Origin: an uncultured bacterium | GTDB lineage: Bacteria > Pseudomonadota > Gammaproteobacteria > Burkholderiales > Burkholderiaceae_C | Assembly (NCBI GenBank): GCA_903928495.1 | Contig: CAIYQZ010000056.1 | Span: 1 to 64,000, forward strand | Direction: 5' to 3' | Length of the DNA: 64,000 nt | Shown here: positions 9,616-17,569 of the stretch, piece by piece | How the letters are laid out: every line of letters begins with the position of its first letter | Position numbering within the stretch: position 1 is the first letter of the stretch | Position numbers and translations under genes: made by a program | Notes under the pieces: model-generated | What the model saw: the letters and a program-made list of their open reading frames with translations, nothing else | Databases searched by the model: none | Told to the model about the DNA's origin: nothing

Positions 9616-10470
9616 TTACCTGTTCCGTTGGTTCATGAACACCAGCTTTTCAAACAGGGTCACGTCCTGCTCGTTTTTCAGCAGGGCGCCCACCAGCGGG
9701 GGCACGCTGACTTTCTGGTCGGCGCTTTGCAGGGCTTCCAGCGGAATGTCTTCGGCCATCAGCAGTTTGAGCCAGTCGAGCAGTTCGCTGGTGCTGGGTT
9801 TCTTTTTCAGGCCCGGCAGGTTGCGGATGTCGAAAAAGGTTTTCATGGCCGCAGCCAGCAGTTCTTTTTTCAGGCCAGGGAAGTGCACGTCCACAATTTG
9901 CTGCATCACCGGCGCGTCGGGGAACTTGATGTAGTGGAAGAAGCAGCGGCGCAAGAAGGCGTCGGGCAGTTCTTTTTCGTTGTTGGAGGTGATGAACACC
10001 AGTGGGCGGTTCTTGGCCTTGATCAGCTCGCGGGTTTCGTAGCAGTAGAACTCCATGCGGTCGAGTTCACGCAGCAGGTCGTTGGGGAATTCGATGTCGG
10101 CCTTGTCGATTTCATCGATCAGGAGCGCCACGGGCTGGTCGGCAGTGAAGGCCTGCCACAACACACCCTTGACGATGTAGTTGTTGATGTCCTTCACCTT
10201 GTCGCCACCGTCAAGTCCGGACAACTGGCTGTCGCGCAGGCGGCTGACGGCGTCGTACTCGTACAGGCCTTGCTGCGCCTTGGTGGTGCTTTTGATGTGC
10301 CACTGCAACAAGGGCATGCCCAGTGCCTGCGCCACCTCTTCGGCCAGCATGGTTTTGCCAGTGCCGGGCTCGCCCTTGACCAACAGCGGGCGTTTCAACG
10401 TGATGGCTGCGTTGACTGCGAGCATGAGGTCGGCTGTGGCAACGTAGTTCTGGGAACCCTGGAATTTCAT
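9616..10470 (-). CDS. MoxR-family AAA+ ATPase
   Basis: 284-aa ATPase with Walker A GEPGTGKT (about residues 37-44), Walker B LLIDEIDKAD, sensor 1 VFITSNNEKELPDAF and the arginine-finger region DAFLRRCFFHY. MoxR proteins work with VWA partners in maturing enzymes or cell-envelope systems; the likely partner is the VWA gene downstream in this run. It is transcribed divergently from cytochrome c4. Confidence 0.93.
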   Translation of the reverse strand: MKFQGSQNYVATADLMLAVNAAITLKRPLLVKGEPGTGKTMLAEEVAQALGMPLLQWHIKSTTKAQQGLYEYDAVSRLRDSQLSGLDGGDKVKDINNYIVKGVLWQAFTADQPVALLIDEIDKADIEFPNDLLRELDRMEFYCYETRELIKAKNRPLVFITSNNEKELPDAFLRRCFFHYIKFPDAPVMQQIVDVHFPGLKKELLAAAMKTFFDIRNLPGLKKKPSTSELLDWLKLLMAEDIPLEALQSADQKVSVPPLVGALLKNEQDVTLFEKLVFMNQRNR

Positions 10471-10551
10471 ACAAATGTCCTGTGTGGTGGGTGGGCCTAT
10501 ACAGCGGGCGGTATCATGGAAAACAATGGCAAATGCCGATAACCGAGTCTA

Positions 10552-10577
10552 TATAATTGAACGTTGATTTTTATCAA
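10552..10577 (+). promoter_or_regulatory. -10 element followed by perfect FNR/ANR box, cytochrome c4
   Basis: A perfect -10 TATAAT (10552-10557) without a convincing -35 lies upstream of the cytochrome c4 gene. Seven bases later is a perfect FNR-type box, TTGAT-TTTT-ATCAA (10564-10577), which would cover the transcription start. In this position a bound FNR/ANR regulator would repress, consistent with a cytochrome used under aerobic conditions. The box is seen; the regulator and direction are inferred. Confidence 0.6.
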
Positions 10578-10598
10578 TTGACTTCATTGCGCTCAAAA

Positions 10599-11273
10599 AT
10601 GAAACCACTGTTGCCCAAGCCGATTTCCCTTCTTGTCGCAGGCGCGACCTTCTTTTTGACCGCTGTGGCTGCTCACGCACAAGCACCCGCCGGTGACGTC
10701 AAAGGCGGTGAAACCAAAGCCGCCATGTGCATCGGCTGCCACGGCATCATCGGGTATCAGAACAGCTTCCCTGAAATTCACCGCGTGCCCAAAATTTCGG
10801 GTCAATCCGGTGCGTACATCGTGTCCGCACTGACAGCGTACAAAAAGGGTGACCGCAAGCACCCTTCCATGCGTGGCATCGCCGCCTCCTTGTCCGAGCA
10901 GGACATGGCTGATCTGGGCGCGTTCTACAGCGGTCATGCCGGCAATGTGACGGCAGCCGAAGCACCTTCCAGAACGGCTTCCGTGGCTGTGGCCGCGTTG
11001 CTGGAGAAAGGTGCCTGCAATTCTTGCCACGGTGCCAACTTCAGCAAGCCCATCGACCCCAGCTATCCCAAAATCGCTGGTCAGCACGCCGACTACCTGT
11101 ACGTGGCCCTCAAGTCATACGCTGTAGATGGCAACCATGTGGTGGGTCGCTCCAACCCGATCATGGGTGGCACAGCCAAGCAGTACAAGTTGTCAGAGCT
11201 GAAGCAAATGGCCAACTACCTGGCGTCGCTGGACGGCGAGCTCAAGACGGTGCCCCAATCCAAGTTCCGCTGA
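10599..11273 (+). CDS. Cytochrome c4 (dihaem, periplasmic)
   Basis: 224-aa dihaem cytochrome c that shuttles electrons to terminal oxidases. A signal peptide (1-28, ending AAHAQ) is followed by two similar domains with CIGCH (44-48) and CNSCH (140-144) haem-binding motifs; Met residues in HPSM and NPIM segments are likely sixth ligands. The frame is open 14 codons further upstream, but the ATG at 10599 gives the proper signal peptide. Preceded by an FNR-type box, like the aa3 oxidase genes at 44 kb. Confidence 0.92.
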   Translation: MKPLLPKPISLLVAGATFFLTAVAAHAQAPAGDVKGGETKAAMCIGCHGIIGYQNSFPEIHRVPKISGQSGAYIVSALTAYKKGDRKHPSMRGIAASLSEQDMADLGAFYSGHAGNVTAAEAPSRTASVAVAALLEKGACNSCHGANFSKPIDPSYPKIAGQHADYLYVALKSYAVDGNHVVGRSNPIMGGTAKQYKLSELKQMANYLASLDGELKTVPQSKFR

Positions 11274-11290
11274 TCTGGTGCAGGTACCCG

Positions 11291-11337
11291 GCAGAGCGCC
11301 AGGCGCTCTGCATTCAAGGCCACCCTCGGGTGGCCTT
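11291..11337. terminator. Double hairpin between convergent genes
   Basis: Two perfect stems in series: GCAGAGCGCC/GGCGCTCTGC (11291-11311) and AAGGCCACCC/GGGTGGCCTT (11316-11337). They lie between the convergent cytochrome c4 and patatin genes and can terminate in both directions. Confidence 0.7.
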
Positions 11338-11348
11338 TGTGCTTCTGC

Positions 11349-13613
11349 TCAGGGTCGGCCCACCAGCAAGTAGATGCCTGTGTCTTGTTTGGGGGCGTGC
11401 ATCAGGCCAAAGTACACCGGCCCGATCACGGTGTCTGCACCCACGTACAGGCTCATGCCCCACTGGGTCTTGTTTGTGCTGCGCGTGGCGGCCTCATTCC
11501 AGACCTTGCCCATTTCCAGCGTGCCTCCCACAAACAGTGCACGCGAGATGATGGGCTCCGCCGCCAGCCGGCGGTAATAACCCAGTCGCCCGAACACAAT
11601 GTGGTTGCCCGCCAGTTGTCCCGGTTTGTAGCCCGACAGGTTGTGGAAGCCACCCAGTGAATACTCGTCAACGGCCCCCAGCAATTCGTCGCTCACGCGG
11701 GCTGCGCGCGCGTGCAGGTTGAAGGTGTGGACGCCCCATGTGTAGGCACGCGTGCCCGTCACTTCCAACTGGTTGAAGTGCTGGTCCACCGAGCCTTGTT
11801 TGCGACGCCCGGCAGCCAATTCACCGGTCAGGCGGTGGCCTTCCTGGGGAAAGTGTGCGTGGTCGAGCTGGTCTGACACAAACCGCGCACGCGCACCCGT
11901 CTCAGTCCAATTGACTTCGTTGTCCCTTCCGTTGGTGACAGAGTCCGACGCCAGTTCAACAGTGACGGCGCGGCGCGCCACAAACACACCCAGCCGCATT
12001 TCACCCAACGCACCTGCCCGGCCCACGGTCCAGCCATGGTCCAAGCCCAGGCCCAGCTTGCGTTTGCCCAGCAGGGCCAGTGACTCACCGGTGGCCGCGT
12101 AGAGCATGACCTTGGTTTTGCTCACAGCAACGTGGGCGGACACGAACCTGTCTCGCTCGCCGCCCCAAGGGTGGTACAGCTCGGTCATCAGGCTGCTGGT
12201 GTTGCCAATCTCCAGCTGGTTGCGCCACTCGGTGCCGTTGGGCGTCAGCCAGTGCCTGCGGTGATTGATCTTGAGGTTGAACTCGCCTTCACCCTGGAAG
12301 TCCGTGCGCAACGACAGGCCCACACGGAAGTAGTTGGGTCCCCAGTTGTTTTCAGCGAGCTTGAATACCAGGCCCTCGCCTGCTGCCCCGGCGGCATTGC
12401 GCAACTGGTAGTCCACACGTTCGTAGTCACCACTGGCGGTGAGTTGTATCAGGTCATCTTCCAGCACAGCCATGTCTATGGGGTGCCCGGGTGCGGTGTC
12501 TACCAAGCGTTGCAGTTGTTGTGCTCGTTCCTTGGGAACCCCCTCGAATTGCACAAACGCTAGGTGCGTAGCAGCGGTCTGCTGCAGGTTACGGCGGGCA
12601 TGCCATTGGGCGTAGTTCGCCTCGTCCACCGAGAAGCGCTCCAGCGACGCCGTGATGGTGCGGGCGTAATCGCTGCCCAGTTTCGCAATGTCTTTGGCAT
12701 TGCCGAAACTGGCCGAGGTGAAGGAGCCCAAAGGTGGAGAGAGCAGCAGGTCGGCAGGGGTGAGCGTGGCAATGCTGCGCTGAACGTTTTGTTCGGTCAG
12801 GATGTTGACCATCTGGGCTGTCACACCCAACACATTGCCCAAGGTCTCACGCCCAGCCAGTGGGGTGCCAATGTTCACGGCAATGACAACGTCGGCCCCC
12901 ATTGACCGTGCCACCTGCACGGGGAGGTTGTCCACCAGACCGCCGTCGCCCAGGATGCGGCCATTCATTTCCAATGGCGCGAACACGCCGGGAACCGACA
13001 TGCTGGCTCGCAGGGCACCCGCCAGGTCGCCGTCCGCCAGGACCACAGGCTCGCCGGTCTCCATGTCGGTGGCCACCGCACGGTAGGGTGTGGGCAGGGC
13101 GTCGAAATGGGCCAGGTGTCGCGTATGCAGGGTGTAGCGGCGCAACAGCCATTCGAGCGACCGGGTGGAAATGGCGCCGCTGGGCAGGCGGAACTCGCCA
13201 TCGCGGAAACCCAGCGACAGCACCGGCGACATTTGCAGGTCGTCTTCCTTGTTGCGCTGCGACAGCGTTTGCCGGGGTGCACGGCTCTCGAAGAGCCCCC
13301 CCCACTCGATGGCGATCAGCTCCCGCTCCAGCGCATCGGGGGTCATGCCACTGGCATACAGCCCTCCGATGATGGCCCCCATGGACGTGCCCACCACCAT
13401 GTCGACCGGCACGCGTGCGGCCTCCAACGCCTTGAGCACCCCCACATGAGCAAAGCCGCGTGCCCCACCCCCCGACAACACCAGTGCCACTTTGGGGCGG
13501 TGCGGCTTGGCGGCAGCCGGGCTGTCAGCCGCCGATGTGGCCGCCCAGCCTGACCCTGCACAGACAATGCAGCAGGCCAGAAGCGCCATGCGCAACAACA
13601 CCCGAGGTGTCAC
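11349..13613 (-). CDS. PlpD-like patatin autotransporter (type Vd)
   Basis: About 754-aa protein: signal peptide, patatin phospholipase domain, a POTRA-like stretch and a C-terminal BamA/D15-type beta-barrel. The patatin domain shows the oxyanion loop GGGARGFAHVG, the nucleophile elbow GTSMG and the catalytic Asp motif DGGLVDNLP. This order matches type Vd secreted lipases such as PlpD. The start is not certain: the frame is open to 13712, where it would overlap the divergent hydratase gene; a GTG at 13613 or ATG at 13589 both give a basic n-region and signal peptide. Confidence 0.88.
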   Translation of the reverse strand: MTPRVLLRMALLACCIVCAGSGWAATSAADSPAAAKPHRPKVALVLSGGGARGFAHVGVLKALEAARVPVDMVVGTSMGAIIGGLYASGMTPDALERELIAIEWGGLFESRAPRQTLSQRNKEDDLQMSPVLSLGFRDGEFRLPSGAISTRSLEWLLRRYTLHTRHLAHFDALPTPYRAVATDMETGEPVVLADGDLAGALRASMSVPGVFAPLEMNGRILGDGGLVDNLPVQVARSMGADVVIAVNIGTPLAGRETLGNVLGVTAQMVNILTEQNVQRSIATLTPADLLLSPPLGSFTSASFGNAKDIAKLGSDYARTITASLERFSVDEANYAQWHARRNLQQTAATHLAFVQFEGVPKERAQQLQRLVDTAPGHPIDMAVLEDDLIQLTASGDYERVDYQLRNAAGAAGEGLVFKLAENNWGPNYFRVGLSLRTDFQGEGEFNLKINHRRHWLTPNGTEWRNQLEIGNTSSLMTELYHPWGGERDRFVSAHVAVSKTKVMLYAATGESLALLGKRKLGLGLDHGWTVGRAGALGEMRLGVFVARRAVTVELASDSVTNGRDNEVNWTETGARARFVSDQLDHAHFPQEGHRLTGELAAGRRKQGSVDQHFNQLEVTGTRAYTWGVHTFNLHARAARVSDELLGAVDEYSLGGFHNLSGYKPGQLAGNHIVFGRLGYYRRLAAEPIISRALFVGGTLEMGKVWNEAATRSTNKTQWGMSLYVGADTVIGPVYFGLMHAPKQDTGIYLLVGRP

Positions 13614-13695
13614 TTGCGTGGTGCGGCAGCTCCGTGTTTCGTGGTAACTTGGACTGTTCAGTGCCTCGTTGCCCACCTTGATACATGTATTGCTC

Positions 13696-14460
13696 ATGAC
13701 CGACATTCTCATTCACCACGAAGGCGGCGTTGCCACCCTGACCTTCAACCGGCTCGACAAGAAAAACTCCATCACGGCTGCGATGTATGCCGCGCTGGCC
13801 GATGCCGTCGAGGCTGCCACAGCAGATCCCGACACCCGTGTGCTGGTGATCCAGGGACACGAAACCATCTTCAGCGCCGGCAATGACATTGCCGACTTCC
13901 TGAACAACCCGCCCGCCACGGCCGATTCACCGGTGTTCCGCTTCCTACGGGCCATCAGCACCTGCCCCAAGCCTTTGGTGGCCGCCGTGTGTGGACCAGC
14001 GGTTGGCATTGGTACCACCCTGTTGTTCCATTGCGATCTGGTCTACGCGGGTGACAACGCGGCGTTCTCCATGCCGTTTGTGAACTTGGGCCTGTGTCCC
14101 GAGGCTGCATCCAGCCTGTTGGCGCCAAAGCTGATGGGTTACCACCGCGCGGCCGAGGCTTTGCTGCTGGGCGAGCCCTTCATGGCCGAGACTGCCCTGG
14201 AGGTGGGATTCGTCAACCGCGTGGTGCCCCCGTCTGAAGCCAGCGCCGTGGCGCAGTCCGTGGCACGCAAGCTGGCTGCCAAACCCATGGCCAGTCTGGT
14301 GGAAACCAAGCGTTTCATGAAAAAAGGCCAGGCCGCCGAAGTGGCTGCGGTGATGGCGGAAGAAGGTGAAAGCTTTGGCCGCATGTTGCGTGGGCCAGCC
14401 GCCCGCGAAGCCTTTGGTGCCTTCATGGACAAACGCAAACCCGACTTTTCCAAGCTGTGA
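13696..14460 (+). CDS. Enoyl-CoA hydratase/isomerase family protein
   Basis: 254-aa crotonase-fold enzyme of fatty acyl-CoA metabolism. The oxyanion region FSAGNDIADF and the second region GPAVGIGTTLLFHCDLVYA are clear. NLGLCPEAASSLLAPKLMG carries the Glu position typical of delta3-delta2-enoyl-CoA isomerases rather than the two-Glu hydratase pattern, so isomerase activity is more likely than hydration; that is inference. Its stop overlaps the start of the following thioesterase, so the two are probably made together. Confidence 0.88.
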   Translation: MTDILIHHEGGVATLTFNRLDKKNSITAAMYAALADAVEAATADPDTRVLVIQGHETIFSAGNDIADFLNNPPATADSPVFRFLRAISTCPKPLVAAVCGPAVGIGTTLLFHCDLVYAGDNAAFSMPFVNLGLCPEAASSLLAPKLMGYHRAAEALLLGEPFMAETALEVGFVNRVVPPSEASAVAQSVARKLAAKPMASLVETKRFMKKGQAAEVAAVMAEEGESFGRMLRGPAAREAFGAFMDKRKPDFSKL

Positions 14461-14945
14461 GCAAATCCAAGTTACCCGCCATACCGGTGGTGTTTGAGCC
14501 GGAGTTCGTGGATGCCCTGAAAGACATCTTCGAGCAACGCATCGTGTTCAACCAGGTGCTGGGGCTGAAAATTGTCAGCATTGCGCCCGAGCGGGTGGTG
14601 GGCCGAGTGGCCATGCAGCCCCAACTGGTGGGGCACTTTGCCTACAACCGGGTGCACGGCGGCGTGATCAGCGCCAGCCTCGATGCATTGGGTGGTTTGG
14701 CCGTGATGGCCGCCATCGGTGCCCGGCACATGGATGAACCCGTTGCCCAGCGACTGCACCGCTTTGGCAAGCTCGGCACCATCGATTTGCGGATTGACTA
14801 CCTGCGCCCCGGCATTGGCGATGCCTTCGAGTTGCGCGCAGAAGTCATGCGCTTGGGCTCCCGTGTCGCCAGCACCCGCATGGAGTTCCTGGGCACAGAC
14901 GGCAAGCTGCTGTCGTGTGGCAGCGCAGCGTACATCGTGTCCTGA
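14457..14945 (+). CDS. Hotdog-fold thioesterase (PaaI/YigI type)
   Basis: 162-aa acyl-CoA thioesterase. The hotdog signature is NRVHGGVISASLDALGGLA (about residues 62-80), with the IDLRIDYLRP strand following. Starts with GTG overlapping the upstream stop (GTGA). Coupling to the enoyl-CoA isomerase homologue suggests a role in handling dead-end or unusual acyl-CoAs. Confidence 0.85.
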   Translation: MSKSKLPAIPVVFEPEFVDALKDIFEQRIVFNQVLGLKIVSIAPERVVGRVAMQPQLVGHFAYNRVHGGVISASLDALGGLAVMAAIGARHMDEPVAQRLHRFGKLGTIDLRIDYLRPGIGDAFELRAEVMRLGSRVASTRMEFLGTDGKLLSCGSAAYIVS

Positions 14946-15011
14946 CGCCTTCGGGCGCCGTTTGACCCTGGTCAAGCTGCGGGGGGCACCTTGCCGCTAA
15001 GCTGCGCTCCC

Positions 15012-16253
15012 ATGCACACCGACACCACTTCCGCAGGCGCAGCCCGCCATTTCGACATTGCCATTGTGGGTGCGGGCCCGGCGGGTCTGTGCCTGGCACA
15101 GGCACTCAAACCCCTGGGGCGCTCGGTGGTGTTGGTCGAGCAGCATCCGGCCAGCAGCCTGGAAAACCCTGCCTTTGACGGCCGCGAAATCGCGCTGACG
15201 CAGCACAGCGTTCGCCTGCTGACCGACCTCGGCGTGTGGCAACACCTGCCATCAGCAGATGTGTCGCCCCTGCGGGACGCGCGGGTGCTCAACGGCCCCA
15301 ATCCGTTTGCCATGACCATCAGCCACCGGGACGCACCACCTGTGCGTGGGCAGGCACCCAGTGAGCTTGGTTTTCTGGTGGGCAACCACCACATTCGCCG
15401 CGCGGTGCATTCAGCTGTGTTCGATGGCCCCGGTGCGCCCACCCTGCTCGCTGGGCAGGCGGTGGAGCGCGTGCACACCACGCCAGACCATGCCCACCTG
15501 ACGCTGACCAACGGCCAGACGGTCACTGCGGAGTTGCTGGTGGCGGCCGACAGCCGCCATTCACCCACCCGTCGCGCCTTGGGCATCGCGGCCGATCACC
15601 ATGATTTTGGGCGCAGCATGTTGGTGTGCGCCATGACCCACGATGAGCCGCACCACCACGCGGCTTGGGAGTGGTTCGACCTCGGGCAGACGCTGGCCCT
15701 GCTGCCCATGAACCCGTGTCCGGCCACGGGTATGCACCGCTCTTCGGTGGTGCTCACTCTGCCGGGTAGCGAGATGGATGCGGTGCTGGCGCTGGGCGAG
15801 GCGGCATTCAATGCCGAGATGCAGCGCCGTTTTGCCAACCGCCTGGGGGCCATGTCACAGGCCAGCACCCGTCACGTCTACCCTTTGGTGGCCGTGTATC
15901 CGCGCCGCCTGGTGGCGCACCGGCTGGCTTGTGTGGGCGATGCCGCGTGTGGCATGCATCCGGTCACGGCCCATGGTTTCAACCTCGGGCTGCGCAGTGT
16001 GGAGGCCCTGTCTGCCGGGCTGTCCCAAGCCGCCCAGCGGGGCTTGGGTCTGGCCGATCCGTCGGTGCTGGCCCGTTACGAGCGAACCCACTGGCTCGCC
16101 AGCCGACCCACCTACCTGGCCACACAGTGGGTCACCCAGCTCTACACCCAAGAGGCCGGACCGGCGCGCCTGCTGCGCGATGTGGCGTTGCGCCTGGGTC
16201 AGGGTTTTGCCCCGTTTCGCCGCGCCGTGGCAGCATCGCTGACAGGAGCTTGA
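15012..16253 (+). CDS. ubiM: FAD-dependent hydroxylase, UbiH/UbiF/COQ6 family, probably UbiM
   Basis: 413-aa flavin monooxygenase of ubiquinone biosynthesis. The FAD-binding GAGPAGLCLAQAL motif lies near residue 22; GREIALTQHSVRLL and the C-terminal VGDAACGMHPVTAHGFNLGL are the family's conserved blocks. The MHPVTAHGFNLGL form, as against LHPxAGQGFNLG of UbiH/UbiF, favours the UbiM subgroup (a hydroxylase of demethoxyubiquinol), but I rely on motif memory for that. The ATG at 15012 is preferred over a TTG 7 codons upstream. Confidence 0.7.
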   Translation: MHTDTTSAGAARHFDIAIVGAGPAGLCLAQALKPLGRSVVLVEQHPASSLENPAFDGREIALTQHSVRLLTDLGVWQHLPSADVSPLRDARVLNGPNPFAMTISHRDAPPVRGQAPSELGFLVGNHHIRRAVHSAVFDGPGAPTLLAGQAVERVHTTPDHAHLTLTNGQTVTAELLVAADSRHSPTRRALGIAADHHDFGRSMLVCAMTHDEPHHHAAWEWFDLGQTLALLPMNPCPATGMHRSSVVLTLPGSEMDAVLALGEAAFNAEMQRRFANRLGAMSQASTRHVYPLVAVYPRRLVAHRLACVGDAACGMHPVTAHGFNLGLRSVEALSAGLSQAAQRGLGLADPSVLARYERTHWLASRPTYLATQWVTQLYTQEAGPARLLRDVALRLGQGFAPFRRAVAASLTGA

Positions 16254-16268
16254 TTTATTCTCGGGGGC

Positions 16269-17051
16269 ATGTCATTTGATGTGAACCTGCTGCCCCGAAG
16301 GGCCGTCCTGCCCACAAGGCGCGCAGTCGCTGCAGGCGTGCTGTGCGCTCTGGCCCTGGCAGCCTGCCAACACCCGGCCACCGTCACCCCCGATGCACCC
16401 GACGACCGCGCACCCGCGGTTCAACCCACGGTGCCCGGTGGGGCCTTTGAAGGTTGGTTGCCGCGCCCCATGCCCAGCAAGCGCTGGGCCGACTTCCGGC
16501 CCGTCGTACAAGATGGTGTGGCGGGTCTGGAGTTGCAAGCCAATGGCACGTTGAGCCTGCTGCACCGTGTGCTGGAGCCTCCGCGCACCGATGTCCAGCG
16601 CGTGGCCTGGTCTTGGTGGCTGGGTAAGGAGTTGCCAGAGGCCGATTTGGCTCAGGCCGACATCAGTGATTCACCCGTGCGCCTGCTGCTGGCCTTCGAC
16701 GGCGACCGCGACCGCCTCACGGGCCGTCAGGCCATGGCATCAGAGTTTGTGAGGCTGTTGACCGGCCACGAACTGCCGTTTGCCACACTCACCTACGTCT
16801 GGACGCGGCAGTACGCGCCCGGCACGGTGTTGCACAACCCCCGCTCGGACCGCATCCGTTACCTGGTGGTCGAGCAGGGTGCGGCCCAATTGGGGCGCTG
16901 GTTGTCATACGAACGCGACATACAGGCCGACTTTCGCACCGCCTTTGGCGAGGCACCCGGCCCGTTGGTGGGCGTGGGTCTGATGACCGACACCGACAAC
17001 ACCAAGGCCAGCACACGCGTGGTGTACGGGCCCGTCACTCTCAAACCCTGA
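16269..17051 (+). CDS. DUF3047 protein, probable lipoprotein
   Basis: 260-aa protein with an N-terminal signal ending in a lipobox (LALAAC), so likely anchored to a membrane from the periplasmic side. The body matches the DUF3047 pattern: WSWWLGKELPEADL, VRLLLAFDGD, TLTYVWTRQYAPGTVLHNPRSDRIRYLVVE and ERDIQADFRTAFGE. Function unknown. Starts 15 bp after the preceding hydroxylase gene, so probably in the same transcript. Confidence 0.82.
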   Translation: MSFDVNLLPRRAVLPTRRAVAAGVLCALALAACQHPATVTPDAPDDRAPAVQPTVPGGAFEGWLPRPMPSKRWADFRPVVQDGVAGLELQANGTLSLLHRVLEPPRTDVQRVAWSWWLGKELPEADLAQADISDSPVRLLLAFDGDRDRLTGRQAMASEFVRLLTGHELPFATLTYVWTRQYAPGTVLHNPRSDRIRYLVVEQGAAQLGRWLSYERDIQADFRTAFGEAPGPLVGVGLMTDTDNTKASTRVVYGPVTLKP

Positions 17052-17057
17052 CGGGCA

Positions 17058-17504
17058 TCAGGGCGCAGGGCGGGGAATGGGGCGGGGCTTGCCCTGGCCG
17101 TCGATGGCCACATAGGTCAGTGACGCTTCCGTCACTTTCACGTAGCGGCCCTGGCTCTGGAAACGCTCGGCGTACACCTCCACCTGCACGGTGATGGACG
17201 TGTTGCCAATGCGGCTGACGCTGCTGAAAAAGCTCAGGATGTCGCCCACCCGCACCGGCTGCTTGAAGATGAACTGGTTCACCGCCACAGTGGCCATGCG
17301 GCCCTGCGTGTAGCGCGCGGGCAGCACGGCACCGGCCAAGTCCACCTGCGCCATCACCCAGCCGCCAAAAATGTCGCCGTTGGCGTTGCAGTCGGCTGGC
17401 ATGGGAATGACCTTCAGCACCAGCTCTTTGTCTGTGGGCAATGGCACGCCGTGTGCAGGGTCGTGGGCGTGGGGGTCGATGGAGGTGGATTGGGGGGTGT
17501 TCAT
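17058..17504 (-). CDS. Acyl-CoA thioesterase, YciA type
   Basis: 148-aa hotdog thioesterase hydrolysing acyl-CoAs. Core motif NANGDIFGGWVMAQVDLAGA with the catalytic Asn/Asp area, then AVNQFIFKQPVRVGDIL and TSITVQVEVYAER, all typical of YciA-like proteins. ATG at 17504 chosen; the frame stays open upstream over the divergent ABC gene. Convergent with the DUF3047 gene, 6 bp between stops. Confidence 0.9.
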   Translation of the reverse strand: MNTPQSTSIDPHAHDPAHGVPLPTDKELVLKVIPMPADCNANGDIFGGWVMAQVDLAGAVLPARYTQGRMATVAVNQFIFKQPVRVGDILSFFSSVSRIGNTSITVQVEVYAERFQSQGRYVKVTEASLTYVAIDGQGKPRPIPRPAP

Positions 17505-17569
17505 CGCAGGTGGGCGGGTTCGGTGGTTCAATGCGGGCTTGCCTGTTTGCGATTGTCTCCCTGTTCTCC

